A stretch of DNA of 64,000 nucleotides from Halalkalibacter alkaliphilus (GTDB lineage Bacteria; Bacillota; Bacilli; Bacillales; Bacillaceae_D), in the NCBI RefSeq assembly GCF_023555415.1, contig NZ_JAKRYL010000001.1, forward strand, positions 186,001 through 250,000, written 5' to 3'. The first letter of the stretch is position 1. The number at the start of each line of letters is the position of its first letter. The notes beneath the pieces are model-generated. The model had not been told where the DNA came from and made no database searches. It worked only from the letters and a program-made list of their open reading frames with translations. The position numbers were made by a program, and so were the translations under genes. This document shows positions 35,849 through 45,274 of the stretch, one piece after another.

Positions 35849-37417
35849 TTACAGCAATTCATACTTCTTTAGTTTGTTATATAAAGTCGCACGTGAAATC
35901 CCCAATAACTTCGCTGCAGCCGCTTTGTTTCCATATGTTTTTTGTAATGCGTATTGAATCTCTTCTTCACCTTGCCCGTTTATTTTTTCTATGTTCTCAA
36001 ATTGTCTCTGTAAAGCAGGAGGCTTATGTTCCTTCATGAAATTCTTAGGTAGATGATGGGGCTTAATTACCTCATTGTCGTTAGCCAAAATAATAACACG
36101 TTCGATAATATTACGAAGCTGCCGTATATTTCCCTGCCATGGGTGTTGTATAAAACTATACATTACCTCAGGGCTAACTTCAGGAATCGGCATAGCGTAT
36201 TTGAGAGAGAATTCAGTCAAGAATAATTGAATCAATTCAGGTACATCTTCAATCCGCTCCCGTAATGGTGGTATAGATATTGAAATAACATTTAAACGGT
36301 AATACAAATCCTCCCGAAAACTTCCTTCATCTATCATCTTTTCTAAATCTCGATTTGTAGCAGCGATAATACGGACATCAGTTGGAATGGCTTCATTTCC
36401 ACTAACTCGGTAATAATGCTTTTCTTGTAATACACGTAATAGTTTAACTTGTAATTCAAGTGGCATTTCACCAACTTCATCAAGGAAAATGGTACCTCCT
36501 TTTGCGGCATCAAATTTTCCTTTCTTCCCTCCTTTGATCGCCCCTGTGAACGCCCCTTGTTCATACCCAAAAAGTTCACTTTCAAATAAAGCGTTGGGGA
36601 TGGCACCACAGTTAATTGCTACAAAAGGCTTATTAGATCGATTTCCAGCTTTATGTATTCCTTCAGCAAACAACTCTTTTCCGACTCCACTTTCCCCAGT
36701 TATTAACACAGCGGCATCCGTTTTAGCCACTTTATTAGATAGATTAATAGCCTCTTTTAAAACAGGACTTCTCCCTTTAATTTTGTTAAATGGCGATAGG
36801 TTCTGTTGCTTTTGAGTTGCACTTTCTAGGTTATGCAAATATGCAGTTGTTGAAGATAATTTATCATTTAATTTAACCATCTCGGTAATATCTCTTTCTA
36901 TTGATATTCCCCCAACGACTTCTTCACCAACATAGACAGGAGATGTAGTAATTAGTACGTGAACATTAGGGTGCGGCTGGTTGTATTTACTCATAACACC
37001 TTGTCGTTCTTTCATCGTCGACATTAGAACAATTGCCTCTTTTTCGAAGTAATTTGTAATAGACTGGCCACACACCTCATTAAGGAAAATCCCGTACATT
37101 GCTTCAGAGGTAGGATTCAAGTATATGATATTTCCATTAGAATCAACAGTTGTAACAGCAGATTCAACCGAGTTAAGAAACGTTTCATAAAATGCTTTTG
37201 TTAACTTCCATTGTTTCCAAACTTCTTTCATTATTACTGAATAAGGAATCCATCCACAATAGTCACCATCTGCCCCTTTTAAAGCAATATCTCTACCTTC
37301 ATCGCTCATATCAATTTCGGATAAGAGAGTCGTATGGCTATATACATCCATTTTTTCATATTCCAAATCGCAATTCCATTGTAGTGCTATTGCTTCAAGA
37401 GTCATATGATTTTGCAA
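35849..37417 (-). CDS. Sigma-54-dependent activator with PAS domain (proline catabolism)
   Basis: The 522-residue enhancer-binding protein has an N-terminal region of unknown fold (1-75) and a PAS domain (about 80-190, SAVTTVDSNGNIIYLNPTSE). A short coil follows, then an AAA+ domain with Walker A GESGVGKE, the sigma-54 contact loop GAFTGA, Walker B GGTIFLDEVGEM and the second loop NVISISIPPLRER. The Fis helix-turn-helix lies at the C-terminus (NKAAAAKLLGISRATLYNKL). It resembles RocR. Three SigL promoters at the put genes and matching dyads make those genes its likely targets. What the PAS domain binds is unknown. Confidence 0.92.
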   Translation of the reverse strand: MQNHMTLEAIALQWNCDLEYEKMDVYSHTTLLSEIDMSDEGRDIALKGADGDYCGWIPYSVIMKEVWKQWKLTKAFYETFLNSVESAVTTVDSNGNIIYLNPTSEAMYGIFLNEVCGQSITNYFEKEAIVLMSTMKERQGVMSKYNQPHPNVHVLITTSPVYVGEEVVGGISIERDITEMVKLNDKLSSTTAYLHNLESATQKQQNLSPFNKIKGRSPVLKEAINLSNKVAKTDAAVLITGESGVGKELFAEGIHKAGNRSNKPFVAINCGAIPNALFESELFGYEQGAFTGAIKGGKKGKFDAAKGGTIFLDEVGEMPLELQVKLLRVLQEKHYYRVSGNEAIPTDVRIIAATNRDLEKMIDEGSFREDLYYRLNVISISIPPLRERIEDVPELIQLFLTEFSLKYAMPIPEVSPEVMYSFIQHPWQGNIRQLRNIIERVIILANDNEVIKPHHLPKNFMKEHKPPALQRQFENIEKINGQGEEEIQYALQKTYGNKAAAAKLLGISRATLYNKLKKYELL

Positions 37418-37667
37418 ATTGAAGACCTCCCCAATAAAATCAAAGATTTTGTAAAAGGTAACATAAAAATAATTAACCTAATTCATTAAATTGTTTAGGC
37501 CTTTAAATATTTAATTCTACTAAGTTTTTATACTTTTCTTCATCAAGTAGTTGTAATCCTACCTCCTTCGACAAGTTTTTTTAAAATTGCAAATCATCCT
37601 AATTGATAATTTCTATTGAATACGATCTTAATGTGTGAGTTTGTGGCTTATGACTATAACCTCAATA

Positions 37668-37699
37668 AGGAATAACCATTAATTTCCTTGGCTATTCCT
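37668..37699 (-). terminator. Possible terminator of the RND gene
   Basis: AGGAATA-A-CC pairs with GG-C-TATTCCT, 24 bases after the RND stop. The downstream T content on the minus strand is low, so it is only a candidate. The rest of 37438-37667 shows no feature. Confidence 0.4.
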
Positions 37700-37722
37700 C
37701 CATAACGAACTAAAATTATTCC

Positions 37723-40700
37723 TCAAACTTTAGTCTCTTTATTTCTATCTACTAGCTCCGTTATCCTTTCTTTATTATCTCTCCGGAAAACCCTCTTCAC
37801 CCCTCTTGCCACATCATCAAATAACATATAAACAGCTGGAATCAGCAATAACGTGATCAAAGTAGCAAACAATAGTCCAGTAATAACCACCGTTGCAAGC
37901 GGTGCTTGATAATTACTTGCAACCCCTGTAGAAACAGCCAATGGAAACATTCCGGCAACCGTCGTTAATGTTGTTAAGAAAATTGGACGAATTCGATTCT
38001 TCCCTGCTTCTATAACCGCTTCATGAACAGACTTATCTTCAAAACGCAATTGCTTCGTTCGGTCAATAAGAAGAATAGCATTGTTTAGAACAATTCCGAT
38101 TAACATGATTACCCCCATGGCTGACATGATGCTTAACTCTCTTTGCGTAATAAACAGCCCAAGAATGACACCAGTTATTGTCATAGGAATGATCGTCATG
38201 ACAATGATTGGGTGAACGAGATGATTAAATTGAACAGCCATGACAACATATACTAAGAAAATAGCAATTCCTAAAATAAGAAGTATCTCTTGAATGGCTT
38301 CCTGCTGCGCCTCTAAATCCCCACTAATGGAAATCGTGTAACCCTCTGCGGTTTCAAACTGCTGTATAAGCGCTTGAACATCACGATTAATGGAACCTAA
38401 ATCACGCCCAGAAATATCTGCTAAAACTTTTACAACGCGCTCCCCATCTTTTCGATCAATTTGCGTCGGAGCCATAATCGTCTCTAACTCCATATAGTCA
38501 GATAAAGGCTTCTGACCTTGTGGTGTGTTTATTTCAAGAGCCAGTAAATCTGACTTTTTCTCGATTGAATTTTTTGTTTCAACATAAATAGGGGATGCAT
38601 CAGTATTAGATAGGTGACCAATTGGTTGTTTTGCTTGACTAGCATGAATCTCATGAAAAAGTTGTATAGCTGTTACACCGTCTTCTTTCATTTGATCTTC
38701 GTTTAAAACAATGAGCTGCTCTTCAACTTGCTTATCCAATGTTCGTTTCGCTCCAACAATTCCATCGATTTGATTAATCTCGACTTTTAAATCTTCAGCT
38801 AGTTCGGATAGTTGGTCTACGTTTTCCCCTACAATCTCTACTTGTACTGGGAAACCGCCCCCACCTTCATCTAACGCGGAGTTCACACTGAGAATAGGAT
38901 GAGACTCTTCTAACTGCCTTAGTTCGTTAAAAATTTGCTCATTGACTTCTTTTTGTTCAACGGTCACGTCATCACCTGTTGTCATATTAATTAAAACGTA
39001 GAGATATTCGACGTGATCTAAGACAAAATTCTCTTTTACATCCGTAATGGTTGCCAGCCTATTGTTCATTTCGCTAACAATTTCCTCTTTTTCAGCTGGG
39101 GTTACCCCATTTTCAAGAGTAACCATAATCTCAGAATAACGGTTAAATACATCAGGCATGATCGTCATTGGTATCTTTGTTGTTAAAAAAAGGGAACCGA
39201 TAAATATGGCCACAAACAAACTTATGACTCCATATCTTCTTCGTTTCTTTTCCGTCATCCAAGAAAGAATCGATCCATACGCACGAATTGTTCGGTTTTC
39301 CCTTTTTTCATTTTGTGTGGTACGAACTTTTAAAAAGTTTTCCGATAACGAAGGAATCAGAGTAAAAGAAACAATGACTGAACTTACTAACGTAACAATA
39401 ACAACGACAGATAAGATCATCATGAACTTACCGGTCTCTCCACCTAACAGCCCAATAGGTAAAAAGACTACAACAGTCGTAAGCATCGAAGCGAGTACTG
39501 CGGTCGCTACTTCTTTGATTCCTTTCAGGACAGCCTCCCTATTACCTAACCCTTGTTCTTTCTTTCTATAGATAGATTCCATAATGACAATGGAAGCATC
39601 GACCATCATCCCAATCCCTAACCCTAATGCAATTAAAGAGATGATATTAAAGCTATATCCAAGAATCCACATACTTGAAAAAGTTAGTAAAATCGAAGCG
39701 GGTATAGAAATTCCAATGATGAATGTCGCTCTTATGTTTCTTAGAAATAAGATGAGTGTTAAGATAGAGAGTAGTCCACCGAGCAAAATATTATAAGTTA
39801 CCCCATCAATGGCATCTTCTATATAGTCGGCTTGTGACACAATGTACTCAAAGTCGAAACCACTTACTAGACCTTCTTCTTTAATTTTTTCGACTTCACT
39901 TCGTACCGCTTCTGCCATTTCAATTTGTGTCACATTCGATACACGTCCAACTTGTGTAAAGATAAAATCTTTGCTGCCATCCTTCCAAACTGCTGAACTT
40001 CCATCACTTCTTACTAGTGAAACGTCTGCTATTTCAGATAAATTCTTTATGCCATCGGCCGTATGAATCAACAAGTTTTCAATGTGCTCAATCCCTTCAT
40101 AAGTCGTGTCCCACCTTATGGTTGGCTCATTCTCTTCTTCCGTAAATGTTCCTAATGAAGTAATGAGATTAGACTGTTGAATCATTGGAATGACTTGGTT
40201 TACATCTATATTCAGTTCTTCCATTGTATCTTGATTAAATTGTATGGAAACTTCGTAGTTTTCTAGCCCATCAAACTTTACCTCGCGAACTTCTGACAAT
40301 TCCTCCAGCCGTGGCTTCACTACATTTTTTGCGAATTCCGTCATTTCTTCCATCGATCCATTTGAAATTGACATAAAGAAATCAAATGGCTGTTCCGTGG
40401 AAAACTGAAATGTTTCTAGTTGGTGGATAGCTGGCAGCTGTGTTTGAAGTGAGGCCATTTGAGCTTCTATATCCTTAAAAACTTCATCTCCTCTCCCCTC
40501 TTCTATATATACCGTTATTGCACTTTGCCCAATATAGGAAGAGGATTCATACGACTCAACACCGTCAACAGTACTTAATACTTGTTCCATAGGCTCGGTG
40601 ACTTGTTGTTCAACATCCATTGTTGCAAGTTCTCCTGCATCCACTTGAATCAATGCCATATCAAAGGAAATCGGAGGAAACAGTTCTCGATCTAATTTTG

Positions 40701-40788
40701 TTACTGAGAATAAACCAATGAAAAATATAAAGACGACCATGAGCCCAACCACAATTTTTCTGTCCAAAAGGAATTTAATAAAGGACAT
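37723..40788 (-). CDS. RND family efflux pump, inner-membrane transporter (SwrC/AcrB-like)
   Basis: The 1021-residue pump starts SFIKFLLDRKIVVGLMVVF and has the two-fold RND plan: TM1, a large extracytoplasmic loop (about 35-330), TM2-6, a second loop (about 545-825) and TM8-12. Proton-relay Asp residues lie in GIGMMVDASIVIMESI; RND motif IGIVLNNAILLIDRT is present in the second half. It resembles B. subtilis SwrC, which exports surfactin and other amphiphiles. The ATG at 40788 is eight bases after AAGGAG; a GTG three codons earlier is less likely. No adaptor or outer-membrane gene is adjacent, as normal for Gram-positives. Confidence 0.92.
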   Translation of the reverse strand: MSFIKFLLDRKIVVGLMVVFIFFIGLFSVTKLDRELFPPISFDMALIQVDAGELATMDVEQQVTEPMEQVLSTVDGVESYESSSYIGQSAITVYIEEGRGDEVFKDIEAQMASLQTQLPAIHQLETFQFSTEQPFDFFMSISNGSMEEMTEFAKNVVKPRLEELSEVREVKFDGLENYEVSIQFNQDTMEELNIDVNQVIPMIQQSNLITSLGTFTEEENEPTIRWDTTYEGIEHIENLLIHTADGIKNLSEIADVSLVRSDGSSAVWKDGSKDFIFTQVGRVSNVTQIEMAEAVRSEVEKIKEEGLVSGFDFEYIVSQADYIEDAIDGVTYNILLGGLLSILTLILFLRNIRATFIIGISIPASILLTFSSMWILGYSFNIISLIALGLGIGMMVDASIVIMESIYRKKEQGLGNREAVLKGIKEVATAVLASMLTTVVVFLPIGLLGGETGKFMMILSVVVIVTLVSSVIVSFTLIPSLSENFLKVRTTQNEKRENRTIRAYGSILSWMTEKKRRRYGVISLFVAIFIGSLFLTTKIPMTIMPDVFNRYSEIMVTLENGVTPAEKEEIVSEMNNRLATITDVKENFVLDHVEYLYVLINMTTGDDVTVEQKEVNEQIFNELRQLEESHPILSVNSALDEGGGGFPVQVEIVGENVDQLSELAEDLKVEINQIDGIVGAKRTLDKQVEEQLIVLNEDQMKEDGVTAIQLFHEIHASQAKQPIGHLSNTDASPIYVETKNSIEKKSDLLALEINTPQGQKPLSDYMELETIMAPTQIDRKDGERVVKVLADISGRDLGSINRDVQALIQQFETAEGYTISISGDLEAQQEAIQEILLILGIAIFLVYVVMAVQFNHLVHPIIVMTIIPMTITGVILGLFITQRELSIMSAMGVIMLIGIVLNNAILLIDRTKQLRFEDKSVHEAVIEAGKNRIRPIFLTTLTTVAGMFPLAVSTGVASNYQAPLATVVITGLLFATLITLLLIPAVYMLFDDVARGVKRVFRRDNKERITELVDRNKETKV

Positions 40789-40928
40789 AGCTTTCACTCC
40801 TTATCTATTAACATACCTTTTTATTATAGGAGCAATTCTAAGAAAATATATTACTTTTTTCATAATTAAAGGACTTTTTAGAAAAAATTTACATAATACA
40901 TAGGACTTTAGTTAACCACAATGAAAAA

Positions 40929-40948
40929 AAGACAGGATGACCTGTCTT
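40929..40948 (-). terminator. Orphan hairpin with minus-strand T-run
   Basis: AAGACAGG-ATGA-CCTGTCTT is an 8-bp perfect stem followed on the minus strand by six T. No minus-strand gene ends here; the next gene to the right, guaC, is on the plus strand. It may end a small or antisense RNA, or insulate the RND gene. Confidence 0.5.
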
Positions 40949-41139
40949 TACATGTTCGAACCTTTCAATTCAACCTAATCTAATCAGTATCGATAATTAG
41001 CTTTCAGAAATTAAATCAATATTACTTTTTACAAAATTTCCCTGTTGTTGATAAGGATGATAAGGTCGAATGATCGAAGCCTATTTCACTCCTGAATGAA
41101 AGCCTTTTCTATTAAAGAAAGCCTATTTTCATTAATTCA

Positions 41140-41198
41140 TTGACATACACCTCAAACTATTGTAAAGTACCTAAGGGTCGAACATTTACGTTTGACCC
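41140..41198 (+). promoter_or_regulatory. guaC promoter with PurR-like dyad
   Basis: TTGACA (41140-41145) and TAAAGT (41163-41168) are 17 bases apart. Directly downstream lies GGGTCGAAC-ATTTAC-GTTTGACCC (41175-41198), an inverted repeat with the CGAAC core of Bacillus PurR boxes. Location over the transcription start fits repression by PurR when purines are plentiful. Confidence 0.65.
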
Positions 41199-41232
41199 AA
41201 ACCACAATATTCGTATTTAGAGGTGGATACCT

Positions 41233-42216
41233 ATGGAAAATGTATTTGATTACGAAGATATTCAATTAATCCCTGCAAAATGTATTGTTAACAGTCGTTC
41301 AGAGTGTGATACAACGACAACGTTAGGTGGACGTTCTTTCAAATTACCTGTCGTACCTGCAAATATGCAAACAATTATAGATGAGAAGATCGCTCTTTAC
41401 TTAGCTGAAAATGGTTACTTCTACGTGTTGCACCGTTTTGAGCCAGAAAAGCGCCTTGATTTTATTAAAGATATGCATGCACGTGGTTTGTTTGCTTCTA
41501 TTAGTGTTGGAGTCAAGGACGAAGAATATAGCTTTGTTCAACAACTTGCCGATGAAAAGCTTACACCAGAATACATTACGATCGATATCGCACATGGTCA
41601 TTCCAATGCAGTTATCGAAATGATTCAACATATTAAGAAACTTTTACCTGAAAGCTTTGTCATTGCAGGAAATGTAGGAACACCAGAAGCAGTAAGAGAA
41701 TTGGAAAATGCTGGTGCAGATGCAACAAAAGTTGGAATCGGACCAGGAAAAGTATGTATTACGAAGATTAAAACAGGTTTTGGTACGGGAGGCTGGCAAT
41801 TAGCAGCTCTTCGATGGTGTGCAAAGGCAGCAAGTAAGCCAATTATTGCAGACGGTGGAATCCGTACAAATGGCGACATCGCTAAATCCGTTCGCTTTGG
41901 TGCAACGATGGTGATGATCGGTTCCCTATTTGCTGGACATGAAGAATCACCAGGAGAAACAATCGAGAAAGATGGAAAGCTTTATAAAGAATACTTTGGT
42001 TCAGCTTCTGAGTTCCAAAAAGGTGAGAAGAAGAATGTAGAAGGGAAAAAGATCGTTGTTGAGCATAAAGGAGCTTTACAAGATACATTGACTGAAATGG
42101 AGCAAGACCTTCAATCTTCTATCTCTTATGCAGGCGGAACGAAATTAGACTCAATCCGTCACGTAGATTATGTTATTGTTAAGAATTCTATTTTTAACGG
42201 TGACAAAACGTACTAA
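41233..42216 (+). CDS. guaC: GMP reductase
   Basis: The 327-residue IMPDH/GMPR-family enzyme reduces GMP to IMP with NADPH, releasing ammonia. The catalytic Cys is in [20 protein letters not shown], and the phosphate-binding region is [18 protein letters not shown]. There is no CBS pair, and the length suits the Bacillus YumD/GuaC type rather than IMP dehydrogenase. It starts [20 protein letters not shown], characteristic of this group. It is monocistronic with a PurR-like box and a strong downstream hairpin. Confidence 0.95.
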   Translation: MENVFDYEDIQLIPAKCIVNSRSECDTTTTLGGRSFKLPVVPANMQTIIDEKIALYLAENGYFYVLHRFEPEKRLDFIKDMHARGLFASISVGVKDEEYSFVQQLADEKLTPEYITIDIAHGHSNAVIEMIQHIKKLLPESFVIAGNVGTPEAVRELENAGADATKVGIGPGKVCITKIKTGFGTGGWQLAALRWCAKAASKPIIADGGIRTNGDIAKSVRFGATMVMIGSLFAGHEESPGETIEKDGKLYKEYFGSASEFQKGEKKNVEGKKIVVEHKGALQDTLTEMEQDLQSSISYAGGTKLDSIRHVDYVIVKNSIFNGDKTY

Positions 42217-42227
42217 GTATTAGAAAT

Positions 42228-42274
42228 ACACGTAAAGAAACACTGTTCATTAAAAACAGTGTTTCTTTACGTGT
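42228..42274. terminator. 20-bp hairpin shared by convergent guaC and yesL ends
   Basis: A 20-bp perfect stem (42228-42247 with 42255-42274) has a 7-base loop. It starts 12 bases after the guaC stop. The stop codon of the minus-strand gene sits in the loop, so one arm encodes its last eight residues. Confidence 0.8.
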
Positions 42275-42885
42275 GCTTTAGTCATGTTATGCGATTCAAC
42301 CTTTTGAAACGTCCTATGACAAAAGCGATAGTTAATCATAGCTGTTAAAGCACCTATGAAGATGATCGTTACTGGAAATAATGAGACAACAAAAATAGCC
42401 GATACTGTAATGACTACTACTGAAAACGAAACAGGCAAATCATAAAAAGACAGTGCAAATGCTTGTTTTATCATTGGTTTTATTTTCAGGTTATTTTCAT
42501 TAAGCATAACCGGGATTAGATAAACACTTGTAAAAAGGTATAATAAAACGACAAAACTAGTTATAACAATAAGTGCCATTCGAACGAACCCGTGTGGGAT
42601 ATTGAAAAAGACAGTCAAATCGAATAATAACAACGCACCAATCATAAGCCATGGAACACCGATTAATAAGCTTTGTCTCAACTTCATTCGGAAAATCTGT
42701 AAAAAAGGCTTTAAGACTCGCTCTTCTTTCTCAAGGTGCCACTTTTTTACAACTCCAACCATTGCCACCGTAGCTGGTACAATGGTAACGATTGGAATAG
42801 AAAACAAAATCCAAAGCAGATTTAAAATAACAATATTCGTTAGCTTATTTAATGTCTTTGCTGTCTTTCCATCCCATACATTCAT
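42250..42885 (-). CDS. YesL family (DUF624) membrane protein
   Basis: The 211-residue protein has five to six membrane helices and the conserved DUF624 start, a short N-terminus and LTNIVILNLLWILFSIPIVT. YesL-type proteins accompany YesM/YesN-controlled sugar ABC importers, and their function is unknown. It starts four bases after the GH32 gene and ends the operon. Its final codons lie inside the hairpin that ends guaC on the other strand. Confidence 0.85.
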   Translation of the reverse strand: MNVWDGKTAKTLNKLTNIVILNLLWILFSIPIVTIVPATVAMVGVVKKWHLEKEERVLKPFLQIFRMKLRQSLLIGVPWLMIGALLLFDLTVFFNIPHGFVRMALIVITSFVVLLYLFTSVYLIPVMLNENNLKIKPMIKQAFALSFYDLPVSFSVVVITVSAIFVVSLFPVTIIFIGALTAMINYRFCHRTFQKVESHNMTKAHVKKHCF

Positions 42886-42889
42886 TTCA

Positions 42890-44338
42890 CTACAACTCTC
42901 TTTCCTTTTCCCAGATTCCTTTTAAATTGGTTACTTTCACACGGTCAAATGCTACTTCACCATTTCTAGCAAACAATTCCATTTCTACATCCTCTTGTGA
43001 TGGGAAAATGAGCTCCGTTATTACACTTTCTCCATCATTCAAAAATACTTCTAGCGAAGAGGTATCTAGGTAAAATTGGACCTTATTTACTTCTTTTTCG
43101 AATGGAGCGATGTCTTTACTTGGGAACTCGGTTGAGAAGTCAACCTCTCCACTTTGTGTTCTATCAATAGACCACTGACCTTTCTTCAAATGAAAAGCAA
43201 TGGTGGTTTGAGATTCCCCGTGTCGAACATGAATCCCCCAAGTATCAGCTTGGGCCTCTTTCACTTCTATATCCATTTCTAATAGAGGGCCAACACCTGA
43301 TAACTTTAATGGTTTTTCTTTATGGGTGATTACATCATGTTCTTCTATCGTTTTGCGTGTTCTTAATTGTTCTATTTCTTTAACAGGCGTTTGAACTAAA
43401 TTGTACCCATTTTCCGTTTTCATTAATGTGACGACACGTGGAATTGACATCGCACTTCTCCACGGATGAGTCGGGACTTCATTAGCGTATTGCCAGTTGC
43501 TCATCCAACCAATCCAGATCTGTTCTTGCGTTGGTGTATCAAGCCATGAAACCGCAGCATAAAAGTCACGACCATAATCTGCCCAGTGCGTCGTTTCAGG
43601 GCTTTCATCAGGGAGGAAGCTCTTTCCATTAAATTCTCCTACAAAATATTGCATCCCAGAACCCCCATTTGGAGCACCTGGATTAATACTTACAATTAAA
43701 ACCCATTTCTTTTCTTCGCTTCCTTTAACGGGTACTTCAATTAGATCTGGACATTCCCAAACTCCCCCGTGTGCACCATACCCTTCTCCAAATGAGGACA
43801 TATGCTCCCATTCTAGTAAATTAGAAGATCCATAAAACCGTATATGATTCCCGCAAGCAAGTGACATGATCCATTTGTTTGCATCTTCATGCCAAAACAC
43901 CTTTGGGTCACGGATATCCTTTAACCCCGGATTAGCAATCACCGGATTATTATGATACTTCGTCCACGTCCGTCCCCTATCATGAGAGTAAGCAATACTC
44001 TGCTTTTGGTTCCCCTCCTCATGTTGCGTAAAAATCGCAACCATAACATCCTCATCACCGTCTTTTAAGCCACTCGTATTGCCATAGTCAACAACCGCAC
44101 ACCCGGAAAATATCGTCCCAAGCTCATCAGGAAACAAAGCAATCGGCAAGTGATCCCAATGAATCAAATCTTTACTTACTGCATGACCCCAATGCATGGG
44201 CCCCCACTTTGTGCCATCTGGATGATACTGATAGAATAAATGATATTCTCCTTTAAAATAAACTAAGCCATTCGGGTCATTCATCCAATTTTCCTTCGGC
44301 GAAAAATGAAATTGCGGTCTATAACGTTCGTTGTACAT
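42890..44338 (-). CDS. Glycoside hydrolase family 32 (sucrose/fructan hydrolase, cytoplasmic)
   Basis: The 482-residue enzyme cleaves beta-fructofuranosyl bonds of sucrose or fructo-oligosaccharides. Nucleophile Asp is in HFSPKENWMNDPNGLVYF, transition-state Asp in IRDPKVFWHE and acid/base Glu in GGVWECPDL. A five-bladed propeller (to about residue 310) is followed by a beta-sandwich. There is no signal peptide, so it acts on sugars already imported, fitting the ABC permeases immediately upstream and the absence of a PTS. Unphosphorylated short fructans are the likely substrate. Confidence 0.93.
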   Translation of the reverse strand: MYNERYRPQFHFSPKENWMNDPNGLVYFKGEYHLFYQYHPDGTKWGPMHWGHAVSKDLIHWDHLPIALFPDELGTIFSGCAVVDYGNTSGLKDGDEDVMVAIFTQHEEGNQKQSIAYSHDRGRTWTKYHNNPVIANPGLKDIRDPKVFWHEDANKWIMSLACGNHIRFYGSSNLLEWEHMSSFGEGYGAHGGVWECPDLIEVPVKGSEEKKWVLIVSINPGAPNGGSGMQYFVGEFNGKSFLPDESPETTHWADYGRDFYAAVSWLDTPTQEQIWIGWMSNWQYANEVPTHPWRSAMSIPRVVTLMKTENGYNLVQTPVKEIEQLRTRKTIEEHDVITHKEKPLKLSGVGPLLEMDIEVKEAQADTWGIHVRHGESQTTIAFHLKKGQWSIDRTQSGEVDFSTEFPSKDIAPFEKEVNKVQFYLDTSSLEVFLNDGESVITELIFPSQEDVEMELFARNGEVAFDRVKVTNLKGIWEKEREL

Positions 44339-44362
44339 GTCAGATACCTCTCCTTTTTTTTA

Positions 44363-44395
44363 AAGAGGCGGTAAACCACTTTCCTACCGCCTCTT
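44363..44395 (-). other. Intercistronic stem-loop before the GH32 gene
   Basis: An 11-bp perfect stem (AAGAGGCGGTA with TACCGCCTCTT) lies between the permease stop and the GH32 ribosome binding site. On the minus strand it is followed by A, not T, so it looks like an mRNA stability or processing element rather than a terminator. Confidence 0.6.
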
Positions 44396-44405
44396 AGAAC
44401 AACTT

Positions 44406-45257
44406 TTATCCTTTTACACCACTCGATGTAATGCCTTGAACATAATAGCGTTGGAAAAATAAGAAGATTAGAATGACAGGGATCGTTGTTAACGATAGGG
44501 CAGCCATGATTTCTCCGTACTGTATGTTGTTATCCGTAAATAGATATTGAATCCCTACTTGCACCGTTCTCTTTGATGCACCGGTTGTCACAATTAATGG
44601 CCACATAAAATCGCTCCAATGAGTAACAAAGGTCAATATCGCTGATGTTGCAAATACCGGCTTGGCATTTGGAACGATAATGCGCCAAAATGTGGTCCAT
44701 GGAGATGCCCCATCTATATGGGCAGCTTCTTCTAATTCTTTTGGTATGTTTAAAAAGAATTGACGGAACAAAAAGATGTTAAAACAGTTAGCAATAAATG
44801 GGACATATAATGCTGGATATTCATTTACCCACCCAAACGCATTCACAATTAAATAAAGTGGAATCAACACACTTTCAAATGGAACAATATATAGAGCGAT
44901 AATGACCATAAGAATTAGCCCAGCACCAGGGAACTTCAATTTAACAAGAGCATAGGCACAAAGGGAGTTTACAATTAGACCTAATATGACAATCATTCCA
45001 ACTGTATACAAGCTATTCCACATATACAAAAAGAAGTTAGTGCCTGTTTCTTTGTTAAATAAAATATTATAGTAATTTTCAAAAGTAAGACTTTCTGGAA
45101 TAAAAGCTTCAAGACCCATTTGCGTGAATATTTTCGTTTCTGGCTTCAAAGACGAAATCATCATCCACAAAAGAGGCGCTATGAAAAGTAACCCGACAAC
45201 AATAATGGTTAGATTAACACCCACTTTTGCCAGACGTTTTTTTGTTTTGTAGTTCAT
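44406..45257 (-). CDS. Carbohydrate ABC transporter permease (MalG type)
   Basis: The 283-residue permease has six helices and the EAA loop ELEEAAHIDGASPWTTFWRI followed by IVPNAKPVFATS, which contacts the ATPase. It pairs with the upstream MalF-type permease. No ATPase gene is in this operon, so a shared MsmX-like ATPase encoded elsewhere is expected, as in other Bacillus sugar importers. Confidence 0.94.
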   Translation of the reverse strand: MNYKTKKRLAKVGVNLTIIVVGLLFIAPLLWMMISSLKPETKIFTQMGLEAFIPESLTFENYYNILFNKETGTNFFLYMWNSLYTVGMIVILGLIVNSLCAYALVKLKFPGAGLILMVIIALYIVPFESVLIPLYLIVNAFGWVNEYPALYVPFIANCFNIFLFRQFFLNIPKELEEAAHIDGASPWTTFWRIIVPNAKPVFATSAILTFVTHWSDFMWPLIVTTGASKRTVQVGIQYLFTDNNIQYGEIMAALSLTTIPVILIFLFFQRYYVQGITSSGVKG

Positions 45258-45274
45258 GCCATTCCCTCCCCTCT

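Noticed and set aside
39158-39571. 137-residue plus-strand frame opposite the RND gene
   Set aside because: It is a mirror frame of a long conserved membrane protein gene with no start signals of its own.
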